From: Rahnella bruchi
GTDB lineage: Bacteria; Pseudomonadota; Gammaproteobacteria; Enterobacterales; Enterobacteriaceae
Assembly (NCBI RefSeq): GCF_003614975.1
Contig: NZ_QZWI01000007.1
Coordinates: 62,001 to 126,000 of the forward strand
Length of the DNA stretch: 64,000 nt
Direction of reading: 5' to 3'
In this document: positions 33,832 through 42,533 of the stretch, piece by piece
Position numbering within the stretch: the stretch's first letter is position 1
How the letters are laid out: the number at the start of each line of letters is the position of its first letter
Program-made: the position numbers and the translations under genes
The notes under the pieces: generated by a model
Seen by the model: only the letters and a program-made list of their open reading frames with translations
What the model was told of the DNA's origin: nothing
Databases searched by the model: none

Positions 33832-35373
33832 GTGGATATTTCTTTGGTCTCAAACTGGTTAAACCGACCTTATATCCGGATTTGCCTCTCACTGCTTGCG
33901 TTTCTGATGGTCGCGGCGGTCGGAATAGTGGCTATTTCGTGGCAAACTACGCAGGGATTACGGCGTGACGTCAGCGCCAGCCTGCAACAATCCGTAAGGC
34001 TGGTGGACATGACGCTGGATAATGCCGCAATCGCCTCAGGCGCCGTGGAAAATCTGATCGGCTCGCCTTGTGATCAGGCGACCATTCAGGCATTACGCTG
34101 GCAAGTCGCCAAAGTGCCCAACGTGAGAACCGTCAATTTATACCGGCAGCATACTGTTTATTGCGCCTCTTTATTCGGTGAGCGGGACGACACCATCTCG
34201 ACCAGCAATTACACCGGCGGAAAACTGATGCTGATGAGTGGTAATGTGGTGACACCCGATCATCCACTGATTGCCTATCGCCATGACGTCAACGGCAGCG
34301 GCGTACTGGTCGGGGTCGATGGTTATTTTCTGCATAATATTCTGCAATTGCTCAGTACTCATGCGTATCTGATTCTACAGGTGGGCGACCGCTGGATGGA
34401 CAGCCAGGGCAAAATTCATACTTCTGAAACCTGGCCAGATGGCGAAAAGATGTCGCTGAAATCCTCATTTTACCCTTATGAAATGCGGCTCGTTATCCGC
34501 AAAAGCGATCACTGGCGTTATATTTTCGATTACGCCACCGTCAGTCTGATCTTGTTCCCGCTGATCAGCATCTTCATTGCTTTCATGACATATGCGCTGC
34601 TTGGTCGTTTAGGCGGCCCTGTTTCTGCATTGAAAAACGCAATGGAGAAAAAACAATTCATTCCTTATTTGCAGCCGGTGGTGGATGGCACGAATCATGA
34701 AATCACCGGGGCCGAAGTCCTGATGCGCTGGCAGCACCCGCAACTGGGGCTGATCCCTCCTTATCAGTTTATTCCCCTGGCAGAAGAAAGCGGGCTGATT
34801 GTGCCGATGACGCGGCAGATGATGGCGCAGGTGCGCGATCAGTTCGGACCGCTGGCCGCTGAATTGCCAGCAAACTTCCATTTCGGGTTCAATATTTGTG
34901 CCAGCCACTTCAAAGACCTGACACTGATCGAAGACTGCAAAGCCTTTATTGACGCCTTCAGGGAAAACCCGATCCATCTGGTGCTGGAGCTGACGGAACG
35001 CGAGCTCATCGAGCCCTCAGAAATCACCCACAGCCTGTTCAAAGCGCTGCGCCGGATGGGGGTGCTGATTGCCATGGATGACTTTGGTACCGGCCACTCC
35101 AGCCTGGCTTACCTGCAAAAATTCCACATCGACATTTTGAAAATCGACCAGAGTTTCATTGGCCGCATCGGCACAGATGCGCTGGCCGGGCATATCGTCG
35201 ATAACGTTATTGATCTGGCCAAACGCCTGCAAATGGTCATCGTGGCAGAAGGTATCGAAACACAGAAACAGGTCGATTATCTCGCCCCCTACCGTCTCGA
35301 ATACCTGCAAGGCTACTTTTTCGGAAAGCCTGTTGCTCCATCAGAATTTATCGAAAAGTGGATCCGGCACTAA
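33832..35373 (+). CDS. Cyclic di-GMP phosphodiesterase, CSS-motif plus EAL domain (PdeC-like)
   Basis: 513 aa. Two membrane helices (about 17-37 and 237-260) flank a periplasmic CSS-type sensor; the two cysteines are at SPCDQ and YCASLFG, the latter reading CAS instead of CSS. The cytoplasmic EAL domain (about 275-510) keeps the catalytic set: AEVLMRW (EVL variant of EAL), FNICASHF, LELTERE, MDDFGTGHSS, LKIDQSFI and AEGIET, so it should hydrolyse c-di-GMP. In E. coli PdeC the CSS disulphide tunes activity and proteolysis. Start is GTG with a weak site; the true start could be a few codons downstream. Confidence 0.9.
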   Translation: MDISLVSNWLNRPYIRICLSLLAFLMVAAVGIVAISWQTTQGLRRDVSASLQQSVRLVDMTLDNAAIASGAVENLIGSPCDQATIQALRWQVAKVPNVRTVNLYRQHTVYCASLFGERDDTISTSNYTGGKLMLMSGNVVTPDHPLIAYRHDVNGSGVLVGVDGYFLHNILQLLSTHAYLILQVGDRWMDSQGKIHTSETWPDGEKMSLKSSFYPYEMRLVIRKSDHWRYIFDYATVSLILFPLISIFIAFMTYALLGRLGGPVSALKNAMEKKQFIPYLQPVVDGTNHEITGAEVLMRWQHPQLGLIPPYQFIPLAEESGLIVPMTRQMMAQVRDQFGPLAAELPANFHFGFNICASHFKDLTLIEDCKAFIDAFRENPIHLVLELTERELIEPSEITHSLFKALRRMGVLIAMDDFGTGHSSLAYLQKFHIDILKIDQSFIGRIGTDALAGHIVDNVIDLAKRLQMVIVAEGIETQKQVDYLAPYRLEYLQGYFFGKPVAPSEFIEKWIRH

Positions 35374-35381
35374 CCCTTCCC

Positions 35382-35415
35382 TGCGCCCGCCGTGCTTCTC
35401 AACGTTGCGGGCGCA
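35382..35415 (+). terminator. Probable terminator after the EAL gene
   Basis: 9-bp perfect stem TGCGCCCGC (35382-35390) / GCGGGCGCA (35407-35415) with a 16-nt loop, 8 bp after the stop. The tail is not T-rich, so termination may be weak or factor-assisted. Confidence 0.5.
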
Positions 35416-35613
35416 TTACGCGCTCAGTGACTAGAATAATAACGTGAGCTACGTCTGATTAGACGTGTGTGCGTTTTGCTTAAAATCTCATGATGTGTAA
35501 CATCCACTCAGAATTATCCCTATACGCGGCTAACTTGTTGAAGTTACTTGTATTGGTGTAGTCTGAGGCAAAACCCTGCTGATAAATTGAATGATCACTT
35601 TGCGAGCAAGATG

Positions 35614-36390
35614 ATGATTAAGTGGCCGTGGAAAGCGAATGAACTGAAAATTGAGAAATCAGAAGCGTGGAATGACGCCCTGAATATCCCGCTGTTATCC
35701 TCCCTGAACGAGCAAGAGCAACAGCGTCTGGTTCAGATAGCCAGCCAGCTTTTGCAGCAGAAACGACTGGTTCCGTTGCAGGGTATCGTGCTCACTGAAC
35801 AAATGCAGGCACGCATTGCTTTGCTTTTTGCGCTGCCGGTGATGGAACTCGGTGCATCGTGGCTCGATGGTTTTCATGAAATTTTGCTCTACCCTTCGCC
35901 TTTCGTTGTCGATGCGCCGTGGCAGGATGAAAACGGACTGGTTCATGCCGGTTCGCAAATTCACGCCGGTCAGAGCTGGGATCAGGGGCCGATCGTGCTG
36001 AACTGGCAGGATATCGAAGACTCGTTTGATAACTCCGGTTTTAACCTGATCATCCACGAAGCCGCGCATAAACTTGATATGCGTAACGGCGGCGAAGTGA
36101 GCGGTATTCCGCCGATTCCGCTGCGTGAAGTGGTGGCCTGGGAGCATGATTTACAGGCGGCGATGCAGAATTTGCAGGATGAAATTGATACTGTTGGCGA
36201 AGAAGCAGCCAGTATGGATGCTTACGCAGCAACCGATCCGGCGGAGTGTTTTGCCGTACTGTCTGAATATTTCTTTAGTGCACCAGAACTGCTTTCAGAA
36301 CGTTTTCCGCTGGTATACGGCCATTTTACCCGTTTTTATCAGCAGGACCCGCTGGCAAGGCAACTTCGTGGACACCGTTGTGATTGTTAG
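35614..36390 (+). CDS. mtfA: Mlc titration factor A (DgsA anti-repressor MtfA)
   Basis: 258 aa (E. coli 265). Zinc metallopeptidase that binds and inactivates the repressor Mlc/DgsA, tuning glucose PTS expression. The start MIKWPWK matches E. coli, and the preceding codon is also ATG, so 35611 is possible. Conserved blocks: [51 protein letters not shown], the gluzincin motif HEAAH (His148, Glu149, His152) and [20 protein letters not shown] with the third ligand Glu. The C-terminus is shorter than in E. coli. Located just before tRNA-Asn. Confidence 0.95.
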   Translation: MIKWPWKANELKIEKSEAWNDALNIPLLSSLNEQEQQRLVQIASQLLQQKRLVPLQGIVLTEQMQARIALLFALPVMELGASWLDGFHEILLYPSPFVVDAPWQDENGLVHAGSQIHAGQSWDQGPIVLNWQDIEDSFDNSGFNLIIHEAAHKLDMRNGGEVSGIPPIPLREVVAWEHDLQAAMQNLQDEIDTVGEEAASMDAYAATDPAECFAVLSEYFFSAPELLSERFPLVYGHFTRFYQQDPLARQLRGHRCDC

Positions 36391-36487
36391 AAAACGAGAT
36401 TAAACCCATTTCTCTGGCAGAAAAGCGATTGTTTGTGGCTGTGTTGATTAGTTGCTGACCAGTCAGACGCATTTAAAGAATTTGCCG

Positions 36488-36516
36488 TTGACACTCCACA
36501 GCCCTCTGGATATCAT
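36488..36516 (+). promoter_or_regulatory. Sigma-70 promoter of tRNA-Asn
   Basis: TTGACA (36488-36493), a 17-bp spacer, and TATCAT (36511-36516), followed by a GC-rich discriminator GCGCCCC typical of stable-RNA promoters under stringent control. The tRNA begins 18 bp after the -10 box. Confidence 0.85.
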
Positions 36517-36534
36517 GCGCCCCGTTCACACGAT

Positions 36535-36610
36535 TCCTCTGTAGTTCAGTCGGTAGAACGGCGGACTGTTAATCCGTATGTCACTGGTTCGAGTCCAGTC
36601 AGAGGAGCCA
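36535..36610 (+). tRNA. tRNA-Asn (GTT)
   Basis: 76 nt with encoded CCA. The acceptor stem TCCTCTG pairs with CAGAGGA; the D arm contains AGTTCAGTCGGTAGAAC, the anticodon loop CTGTTAATC has GTT, and the T loop is GGTTCGAGTCC. The 3' end (from 36595) serves as the attachment site of a genomic island: the same 20-bp sequence recurs at 50990 and, with one base missing, at 37031. Confidence 0.97.
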
Positions 36611-36614
36611 AATT
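36595..36614 (+). repeat. attL: tRNA-Asn 3' end copy
   Basis: CCAGTCAGAGGAGCCAAATT, the last 16 bases of the tRNA plus four more. It is identical to 50990-51009, which marks the far end of the island. Confidence 0.85.
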
Positions 36615-36771
36615 CTTGTTTTCATGCCGCTTTGCGAATCCTTATGTGATTCCGATTCAATGAGTTGGCGTGAAAAGTCTTCCCGATGCATTTTCAGTTT
36701 TCCCTCCGCATCGGGAGAATTTGGTGGTCAGATTTGGGGTCAAGTTGGTTCGATGACGGAGTGACCCGCAA

Positions 36772-37030
36772 ATGTCTCTTAACGACTCAAAAATCCGCAA
36801 CTTAAAATCATCTGCAAAACCCTTCAAAGTTTCCGATTCACACGGCCTGTACCCCTTAGTAAATCCCGGCGGTTCGCGTCTTTGGTATCTAAAACGGTAA
36901 AGAATCTCTCCTTGGCTTAGGCGCCTACCCCGACGTATCTTTGGCTGATGCTCGTCGACAGCGTGATGGTATCCGTAAATTTCTGGCGCAGAATATCAAC
37001 CCCGCATACCATCGGGCGACTGACCCGATC
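36772..37030 (+). pseudogene. Tyrosine integrase N-terminal remnant (P4-type, DUF4102), frameshifted
   Basis: ATG at 36772 opens MSLNDSKIRNLKSSAKPF and continues through SRLWYLKR to a stop at 36898-36900. From about 36892 another frame continues the same family sequence: GKESLLGLGAYPDVSLADARRQRDGI, then FLAQNINP. This is the DUF4102 arm-binding domain of tRNA-targeting integrases, with a small deletion at the junction where residues such as YRFN normally stand. The catalytic domain (Arg-His-Arg-Tyr) is entirely missing: the sequence meets the internal att copy at 37031. It lies in the usual int position directly beside the tRNA. Confidence 0.82.
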
Positions 37031-37049
37031 CCAGTCAGAGAGCCAAATT
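37031..37049 (+). repeat. Internal att copy with 1-bp deletion
   Basis: CCAGTCAGAGAGCCAAATT, the tRNA 3' end with one G lost. Its left flank CGATC is shared with the copy at 50990 but not with the tRNA, and its right flank is a degenerate version of the tRNA terminator hairpin (37058-37080). This suggests that it was the right end of a separate element. Confidence 0.75.
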
Positions 37050-37211
37050 TAGAAAAACCCGCTAAGTAAATTTTAGCGGGCTTCGTGATATTATCTCCCT
37101 CCTTTACGGCAATTTCTCTTACCGGGAAAGCACAGATATTGGATAAAAAAGTCAGTCAGGCTTAACTGACCGGCATTGCGCCCCGGCGTATTTTTTGTCA
37201 GGACTTCTGTA

Positions 37212-37469
37212 TCAGGAAACAACTGACCCGGTGATTAGCGTATATTTCTCCCAAAGTTTTTCTTTGCTTTCGGCAAGTTCGGGTAACAGCGGAATACATT
37301 CCACCGGACACACTTGCTGACATTGTGGTTCATCATAATGACCCACACATTCCGTGCAAAGGTTCGGGTTAATCACATAAAATTCATCACCTGCGGAAAT
37401 CGCGCTGTTAGGACACGCCGGACGGCAAATATCACAGTAGATACACTCTTCAGTAATAGTAAGTGACAT
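37212..37469 (-). CDS. YfhL-family 2[4Fe-4S] ferredoxin
   Basis: 85 aa, similar in length and pattern to E. coli YfhL. Two cluster motifs: CIYCDICRPACP (CxxCxxCxxxC) and CTECVGHYDEPQCQQVCP, where the second has the longer loop typical of YfhL/Allochromatium-type ferredoxins with very low potential. It is the last gene of the island operon, 9 bp after the CMD-like gene. A low-potential ferredoxin is a reasonable electron donor for the two radical SAM enzymes in the same operon. The family is certain; the partner is inference. Confidence 0.9.
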   Translation of the reverse strand: MSLTITEECIYCDICRPACPNSAISAGDEFYVINPNLCTECVGHYDEPQCQQVCPVECIPLLPELAESKEKLWEKYTLITGSVVS

Positions 37470-37478
37470 CGCGCAACC

Positions 37479-38189
37479 TTATGATTTCCAGTGTGGGTTG
37501 AAAGGAAGCTGTACATTTTCCGGTGCTGCCGTGCGCGCGACGTTAAGTTCCTGGGCAAGTAGCCCGAAATAACTGTCCAGCGCGGTCAGCTCAACCACGC
37601 CTGACTCTCCAAAACGCGCTTTGAATGCGTCATAGGTGGCATCCTGCACCATATGAGTTTTATGAAGTTCGGTGACAAACTGATAGGTAATGGCTTCATC
37701 GTGGGTCATATGCGGAGGTCTGCGCTGTGCCGCCAGGGCATCGGCGGTTTCACGGGTCACCCCTGAGCGTAAGGCAATTGGCTCATGAATATACCACTCG
37801 TAGGGCGATTGCATTTCGCGTCCGGCAATCAGAATGGCGAACTCACGGATGCGTTTAGGCAATTCGGAAGTGAAACGCACGTGCTCACCCAGCATCTGAA
37901 CACGCGTCAGTAATTCCGGGCTTCTCAGTAACACCGAAAACGGCCCGAAAATACAACCGCGCGGTCCGGCACTGATTTTTTTAATCGCTGCAAGCTGCTC
38001 CGGACTGGCCTTCTGCGGATCCATATCTGGCAATCTGTCCAGGCTCAGGTCGCTGTCAGAAAACTTGACTTCATCACACTGTGCGGGCCATTTCAGCGGG
38101 TCGCTGATTTTCTTTGCCTGTGCAGCATGCGCTGCACCGTTTGCCAGTAAAAATGCCATCGCCACTGCTGTTTTTTTAAACGTATTCAT
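37479..38189 (-). CDS. Exported carboxymuconolactone-decarboxylase-like (AhpD fold) protein
   Basis: 236 aa with a Sec signal peptide (MNTFKKTAVAMAFLLANGAAHA), so exported to the periplasm. The body matches the CMD/AhpD family: LTRVQMLGEHVRF, LPKRIREFAILIAGREMQSPYEWYIH cut across the helical core, GVTRETADALA and FGESGVVELTALDSYFGLLAQELN. The EWYIH pattern is that of CMD-like proteins without the CxxC of peroxidase-active AhpD. A periplasmic location is unusual. Function unknown: a decarboxylase/isomerase role on a lactone product is possible. It is separated by 87 bp from the GST gene upstream in the operon. Confidence 0.85.
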   Translation of the reverse strand: MNTFKKTAVAMAFLLANGAAHAAQAKKISDPLKWPAQCDEVKFSDSDLSLDRLPDMDPQKASPEQLAAIKKISAGPRGCIFGPFSVLLRSPELLTRVQMLGEHVRFTSELPKRIREFAILIAGREMQSPYEWYIHEPIALRSGVTRETADALAAQRRPPHMTHDEAITYQFVTELHKTHMVQDATYDAFKARFGESGVVELTALDSYFGLLAQELNVARTAAPENVQLPFNPHWKS

Positions 38190-38276
38190 TTCTGACTTCT
38201 CTGTTTATTGTAGATATTGGCCTCAACTCTGAAGCCCATTTTTCTGAACCCGCCACCCGGCGGCGTCCAATGTTCT

Positions 38277-38891
38277 TTAGGGAACCTCGTGGAAAGCATC
38301 AAGCTCATAACACAACGCATAAATACCGAAGAGCAACTTGTGATGGCTCAGTTCTATCCCCTGTTTACGCGCCGACTCACACTGAGCAAAAAGACATATA
38401 TCCGCCATCACAGGAGAAGCACCACAGCAAAACGGGTGGTGTACGGCTCTCTGCGACAAGGTTTCTTCTGCCACTTGCAGGGATTCGTCCAGCCAATGCA
38501 GCTTCCACTGACTGATATCGGTATCGGCCATGCCAGACGCACGCAGTCTGTCTGCCACACGACGGGTGATCAGCGGGTGATAATCAGCCGCGAACAGAGA
38601 GGCAAAACTCCGGCAGGTGGCCCGCTCCAGCGGATCGCGAGGCAGTATGTCGTGCCCGGCATGGATATCGTTCAGGTATTCGATAATGGCCAGTGACTGC
38701 GTCAATATCTGACCGTTATGCATTAACAACGGCAGCTTTCTTTGTGCATTGAGTTCGCGGTAAGAGGAGGTAAGATGCTCCCCCTGTTGTAAATCGACCT
38801 CAACATATTGATAGCTAATGTCTTTTAAACGTAATGCAATGCGTACCCTGTTCGTCGCAGACGACGTGCGGCAACCATAGAGCCTGATCAT
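38277..38891 (-). CDS. Glutathione S-transferase, maleylacetoacetate/maleylpyruvate isomerase-like
   Basis: 204 aa. Zeta-like GST: the N-terminal thioredoxin fold has RTSSATNRVRIALRLKDI with the catalytic SSxxxxRVRIAL motif, then KLPLLMHNGQILTQSLAIIEYL with the cis-Pro and QS glutathione contacts. Zeta GSTs isomerise maleyl-keto acids in tyrosine or gentisate breakdown, but such pathway genes are absent here, so it may act on an intermediate of the island pathway. The start overlaps the end of the MFS gene by ATGA, showing translational coupling. Confidence 0.88.
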   Translation of the reverse strand: MIRLYGCRTSSATNRVRIALRLKDISYQYVEVDLQQGEHLTSSYRELNAQRKLPLLMHNGQILTQSLAIIEYLNDIHAGHDILPRDPLERATCRSFASLFAADYHPLITRRVADRLRASGMADTDISQWKLHWLDESLQVAEETLSQRAVHHPFCCGASPVMADICLFAQCESARKQGIELSHHKLLFGIYALCYELDAFHEVP

Positions 38892-40156
38892 AAGCTGTCA
38901 TCCGCCGTCTTCAGTGAACCACGCTTCATCACACCCACGAGCCATTTGAAGAAGCCTGGTGCCTGCAGGAGGATCATAAAACCAAACGCGGCCTGATAGG
39001 CTATTTGCGGATAATGACCTGCGGCATCCATTGGCCAGAATCCAATGATCACCCCGAACAACGTTTGCGTGAGAAAGGCACCGAACAAGATAAGCAGATT
39101 GAGACAGGTTGCCGCGCGGCCGGTCATTGCCGGTGACACATTTTGCGCGACGATGGTGTATTCAAGACCAGCGATGGTGCCGATGAGTGTGAAACCTATC
39201 GACAATGCGGGAAGCAAAGGCACGATATTTAATGCACAGAGCACCTGCACGGCCAAAAACAGCGCAATACCGATCCCCCCCACGTCCAGCGGTTTAATGT
39301 TAAATTTTCCGGCCCATTGCGTTACCGCTCCCACGGACAACGACCCCACCACGACCGCGCCCATGCCAATGAAAAGATAAACGGAGGTTTCCGCGATGCT
39401 GTACTGCCCGACATCCTGCAACCATTTCCCCATCCACAGTCCCTGCAAACCAAAAGCGACAGTGTGCGGGAGCAGCAACAGGCTGATCACTTTGCGAAAC
39501 GCCCGGTCTTTATATACCTCAAGCAATGAGGCGAGGCTCGGCCACTTCACCATTTTGTGTTCAACAGGATCTTTCGGTACCCACAAGGCGATGGCCAACA
39601 TCACCATCAGCGTGATGCCTGCCATGACAAAAAACAGCGTCCGCCAGGAGATAAATCCTACCAGCCAGGCAACCGGCAAGGTTGACAACATCGCGCCCAG
39701 TCCGCCTGCCGCCAGGAGATACCCATGAATCGAGGGTAATTTGCGTACCGGCACCCAAAATGACAGCACTTTAATTGAGCCCATAAAACATGCCGCCAAC
39801 CCCAGCCCGATGAGTATTCTCGCCAGCAATAAGGTGGTGAAGCTGTGCCCGATACCAAACAGCACCGCCCCTGCCACCGCCACGCCAAGCAGAGTAAGCT
39901 GCACACGTTTCGGACCATAACGATCAAGCGCCAGCCCGACCGGCAACTGCGCCAGAGAAAATGAGAAGAAATACGCACTGGATAAAATGCCGAGCTGCCC
40001 GGCCGACAGCGACATTGCCGAAATCAGAAAGGGTGCTAATACCGCATTAATATTCCTGAACAGAAATGACGTGCAATGCCCGAAAGCAAACGGCAAGAAG
40101 ATGTGCGTCATTACTTTTGATGCGCTCAGCGACGGAGACGAAGATATTTCAGCCAT
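38888..40156 (-). CDS. MFS transporter
   Basis: 422 aa, 12 predicted membrane segments. The loop 2-3 motif is GLALDRYGPKRVQ and helix 4-5 ARILIGLGLAACFMGSIKVLSFW resembles MFS antiporters and oxalate/sugar-acid transporters. It is coupled to the GST gene downstream (ATGA overlap) and follows the cupin gene. It may import a precursor or export the product; it is the second transporter of the operon besides the MOP-like protein at 44822. Direction and substrate cannot be determined. Confidence 0.88.
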   Translation of the reverse strand: MAEISSSPSLSASKVMTHIFLPFAFGHCTSFLFRNINAVLAPFLISAMSLSAGQLGILSSAYFFSFSLAQLPVGLALDRYGPKRVQLTLLGVAVAGAVLFGIGHSFTTLLLARILIGLGLAACFMGSIKVLSFWVPVRKLPSIHGYLLAAGGLGAMLSTLPVAWLVGFISWRTLFFVMAGITLMVMLAIALWVPKDPVEHKMVKWPSLASLLEVYKDRAFRKVISLLLLPHTVAFGLQGLWMGKWLQDVGQYSIAETSVYLFIGMGAVVVGSLSVGAVTQWAGKFNIKPLDVGGIGIALFLAVQVLCALNIVPLLPALSIGFTLIGTIAGLEYTIVAQNVSPAMTGRAATCLNLLILFGAFLTQTLFGVIIGFWPMDAAGHYPQIAYQAAFGFMILLQAPGFFKWLVGVMKRGSLKTADDSL

Positions 40157-40182
40157 GATGATACCTTTAATAATTAAGTAAT

Positions 40183-40686
40183 TTATTTCGAATGAGGCGA
40201 GTAGGTTTTATCTCCATCGTTTCGTAATAATGTTCCCTGCTTTGCCATACCCGGCAAATTCTGGATCACATACAAAACCAGATTTTCATCCTCCTGATTA
40301 ATAAACTGATGCTCACTCCATGCCGGCACATATATAACGTCACCGTTGGTCAACGGCGTCGGGGATTTATTATCCAGCACCAGTTCCCCCTTTCCGGATA
40401 TCACCACGTACAGATGCCAGAAAGAGTGAGAGTGTGGCGTAGTGCGGTCGCCGGCAGGAATAACCTGAACGGTGACAGACAGATCATGCAAGGTTTCTCC
40501 CTGCTTCTCGCGATGGGGATTTTCAAGAAACAGTGCACCACGGGCGGTGAATTTTTCAGTTTGCAGAGCCTGTAAAATAGATGACTGCTTCCAGATGACG
40601 CTCTCTTCGCGAGGCCGCTGGTTATCCACCAGATAGCGACTGAATGAACGCAAGTTTCCCGGCTGTAAGACGTACTGTTCAGTCAT
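40183..40686 (-). CDS. Single-domain cupin protein
   Basis: 167 aa from the ATG at 40686, whose A overlaps the stop of the upstream oxidoreductase gene (ATGA) and which has GGAGGC upstream. One cupin barrel at about 60-150: TTPHSHSFWHLYVVISGKGEL supplies two His and the Glu position region of motif 1, and NGDVIYVPAWSEHQFIN gives motif 2 with the third His. A metal-binding site is therefore likely. Single cupins act as dioxygenases, isomerases or sensors; the sequence does not discriminate. Tight coupling to the FAD enzyme suggests consecutive chemistry. Confidence 0.82.
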   Translation of the reverse strand: MTEQYVLQPGNLRSFSRYLVDNQRPREESVIWKQSSILQALQTEKFTARGALFLENPHREKQGETLHDLSVTVQVIPAGDRTTPHSHSFWHLYVVISGKGELVLDNKSPTPLTNGDVIYVPAWSEHQFINQEDENLVLYVIQNLPGMAKQGTLLRNDGDKTYSPHSK

Positions 40687-42533
40687 GCTGATGCCTCCAC
40701 CGGTGTCGTGAGCGGATATTCCTGACGGACGAGGCGGCGCAGGCAACTCTTCACGCTGATATTCGCATCCTCAAACTGTCGCGAGGGCAAATGTGGGCGA
40801 GGCAAGGCGTGGGTATAGTAATGTGGACCTTCGACGGGGAAACCGATCGCCCAAAGATTTTCGTCGGCCACTCCGCTGGCATTAATCGGATGCAGCTCGC
40901 TATCTACCGCCATACCCCCCGGATGATAATCGCCATTCATATAAGGCGTCATGAGTCCGTTCCTGAGCAGATTACGAGTAAGCTCGCTGCCATCCGTCAG
41001 AGGGGAATATGCGTCGAGTCTGGCGATAATAATGGCGTCTACCTGGCTCTGGTAATTTTGCCGGGTAAACTGGCCGCGCAGGACGAAGCGGGACTGGCTT
41101 TCATCGCAAACAATCCCGGTCGCCGGACCGCCACCCAGTGTGACGACACCGGCCGCAAACAAGGCGAGTAGCTCCTGGTTTCTGCGCAGCGGAGGACCGA
41201 AAGAGATGCGATTAATAATCGGATTAAAGGATTCGATAAAGTAACGGTGTGATTCTGGTGTCAGCCCGTTCCATTCAACCGCCCGGCGCAAGGCTTCCCG
41301 CACATCGCGCAATACATCGGTCGCCGCCTTTAACGGGCTGTTCATATTGCCTGATTTAGCCTGTTGCAGGTCATGATTAACCATCTTAAGGAAGAATTCG
41401 CACCAGGACGGGTAGTCATCAAAGGTCCTGTTGCGCAGCGGCCAGAGCACCTGCTCAATCTGCGCAACAACATGTTCGTCGGCGCTAAATGTGTCCGGAT
41501 CCAGCCGCGTCTGCGTCAGCGCGCACTGCCAGGCATAAGCCATTTCTTTAATTAAGAGCGGCAATATCTGCGATTGGAAATCGATCTGTTTTGAATTCCG
41601 TTCGGCAATATTGCTGGCAGCGATCGCCTCTACAATCGCAGGCGTCAGAAATTGCCCGGTATGACGACCGGTTAACCCCTTCTGATTAATACCCCTACCC
41701 GCAAAGGGCAGACACTGGCGTGAGGACAGCACTATTTCCGGCTCCCTTCCCGAGGCGATATATTCAAGCCCGTCACCGGATTTGATATAGCGTCCCCCGC
41801 GCCCGAGGGTCAGCGCCGAAATCGCGTCATGCGCCGTCAGGCCGAATCCCTGAATAAGCACCCGGCATTTTGCCGAAAGCGTATCAAGCCGCTTAACCGG
41901 ATAGGGAGAAGCGTGATAAGCCAGCAGCGGATTGCGATCACGATGACGCTCGCAAAATGCTGAAAAATGGCTATCGCTGTGCGTGGGTTTACGGTATCCG
42001 TGCCCGGTGGTCAGGAAAACAAAATCACAGGCAATACTTTTTCCGTCTTGCAGAGTGACTGTAAAACGTTCGTCTTTGGTCAGGTTCACGGCAAACTGAC
42101 GATATTCGGTAATCGTGATATTTTCCGGTAAAAGCTTAAGCAAACGCTGATAGTAATCCGCGAGATATTCACCCAGCAGCGATCGGGGCAAATACTCCAT
42201 ATCCGTCAGCTCTGCCCCGACGCCATTTTGCGTAAAGGTATCGTTATCACGCCGGTAACCCGCCGTTTTTGCCCACTGAATAAACGATTCGCCTCCGGCT
42301 TTCAATGCCTGGCTGTTACCTGCAAACAAGGTGATTTGCGAGGAGACCGTATTCACCAATAAATGCTCAGGTTGTTCTGCCGAATGGCTCCCCTGTCCCG
42401 GATTTCCCGGATTAATAATATGCAGGTGAATAGGATCCTGAATATCATCGTTAATGACATTTTCAATAATACGGTCAAGGACATTCAGGCCACGAGGACC
42501 AAAACCAATAATAGCGAGATGATTAACGCGCAC
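40683..42533 (-). CDS. Large FAD/NAD(P)-binding oxidoreductase (NAD_binding_9 type)
   Basis: 616 aa from a GTG at 42533 with GGAGA upstream, overlapping the end of the MBL-fold gene. The N-terminus HLAIIGFGPRGLNVLDRI is the GxGxxG dinucleotide fold of the FAD-NAD(P)-binding family PF13454. Later come FVFLTTGHGYRKPTHS, a second nucleotide-binding segment RVLIQGFGLTAHDAISAL, and a C-terminal LWAIGFPVEGPHYYTHALPRP block. Members of this family are uncharacterised or resemble flavin N-hydroxylating/ornithine-oxygenase-like enzymes. Amine oxidation or hydroxylation is a plausible role in an amino-acid-modifying pathway; not proven. Confidence 0.85.
   Translation of the reverse strand: MRVNHLAIIGFGPRGLNVLDRIIENVINDDIQDPIHLHIINPGNPGQGSHSAEQPEHLLVNTVSSQITLFAGNSQALKAGGESFIQWAKTAGYRRDNDTFTQNGVGAELTDMEYLPRSLLGEYLADYYQRLLKLLPENITITEYRQFAVNLTKDERFTVTLQDGKSIACDFVFLTTGHGYRKPTHSDSHFSAFCERHRDRNPLLAYHASPYPVKRLDTLSAKCRVLIQGFGLTAHDAISALTLGRGGRYIKSGDGLEYIASGREPEIVLSSRQCLPFAGRGINQKGLTGRHTGQFLTPAIVEAIAASNIAERNSKQIDFQSQILPLLIKEMAYAWQCALTQTRLDPDTFSADEHVVAQIEQVLWPLRNRTFDDYPSWCEFFLKMVNHDLQQAKSGNMNSPLKAATDVLRDVREALRRAVEWNGLTPESHRYFIESFNPIINRISFGPPLRRNQELLALFAAGVVTLGGGPATGIVCDESQSRFVLRGQFTRQNYQSQVDAIIIARLDAYSPLTDGSELTRNLLRNGLMTPYMNGDYHPGGMAVDSELHPINASGVADENLWAIGFPVEGPHYYTHALPRPHLPSRQFEDANISVKSCLRRLVRQEYPLTTPVEASA

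Noticed and set aside
36682..36715. Hairpin CCCGATGC/GCATCGGG after tRNA-Asn as the tRNA terminator
   Set aside because: The stem is perfect, but no T-run follows, and a better terminator sits next to attR where the native tRNA downstream sequence should be. Probably element-derived.
38217..38696. 159-codon plus-strand frame
   Set aside because: It is antisense to the GST gene and spills into the 87-bp spacer; no family resemblance.
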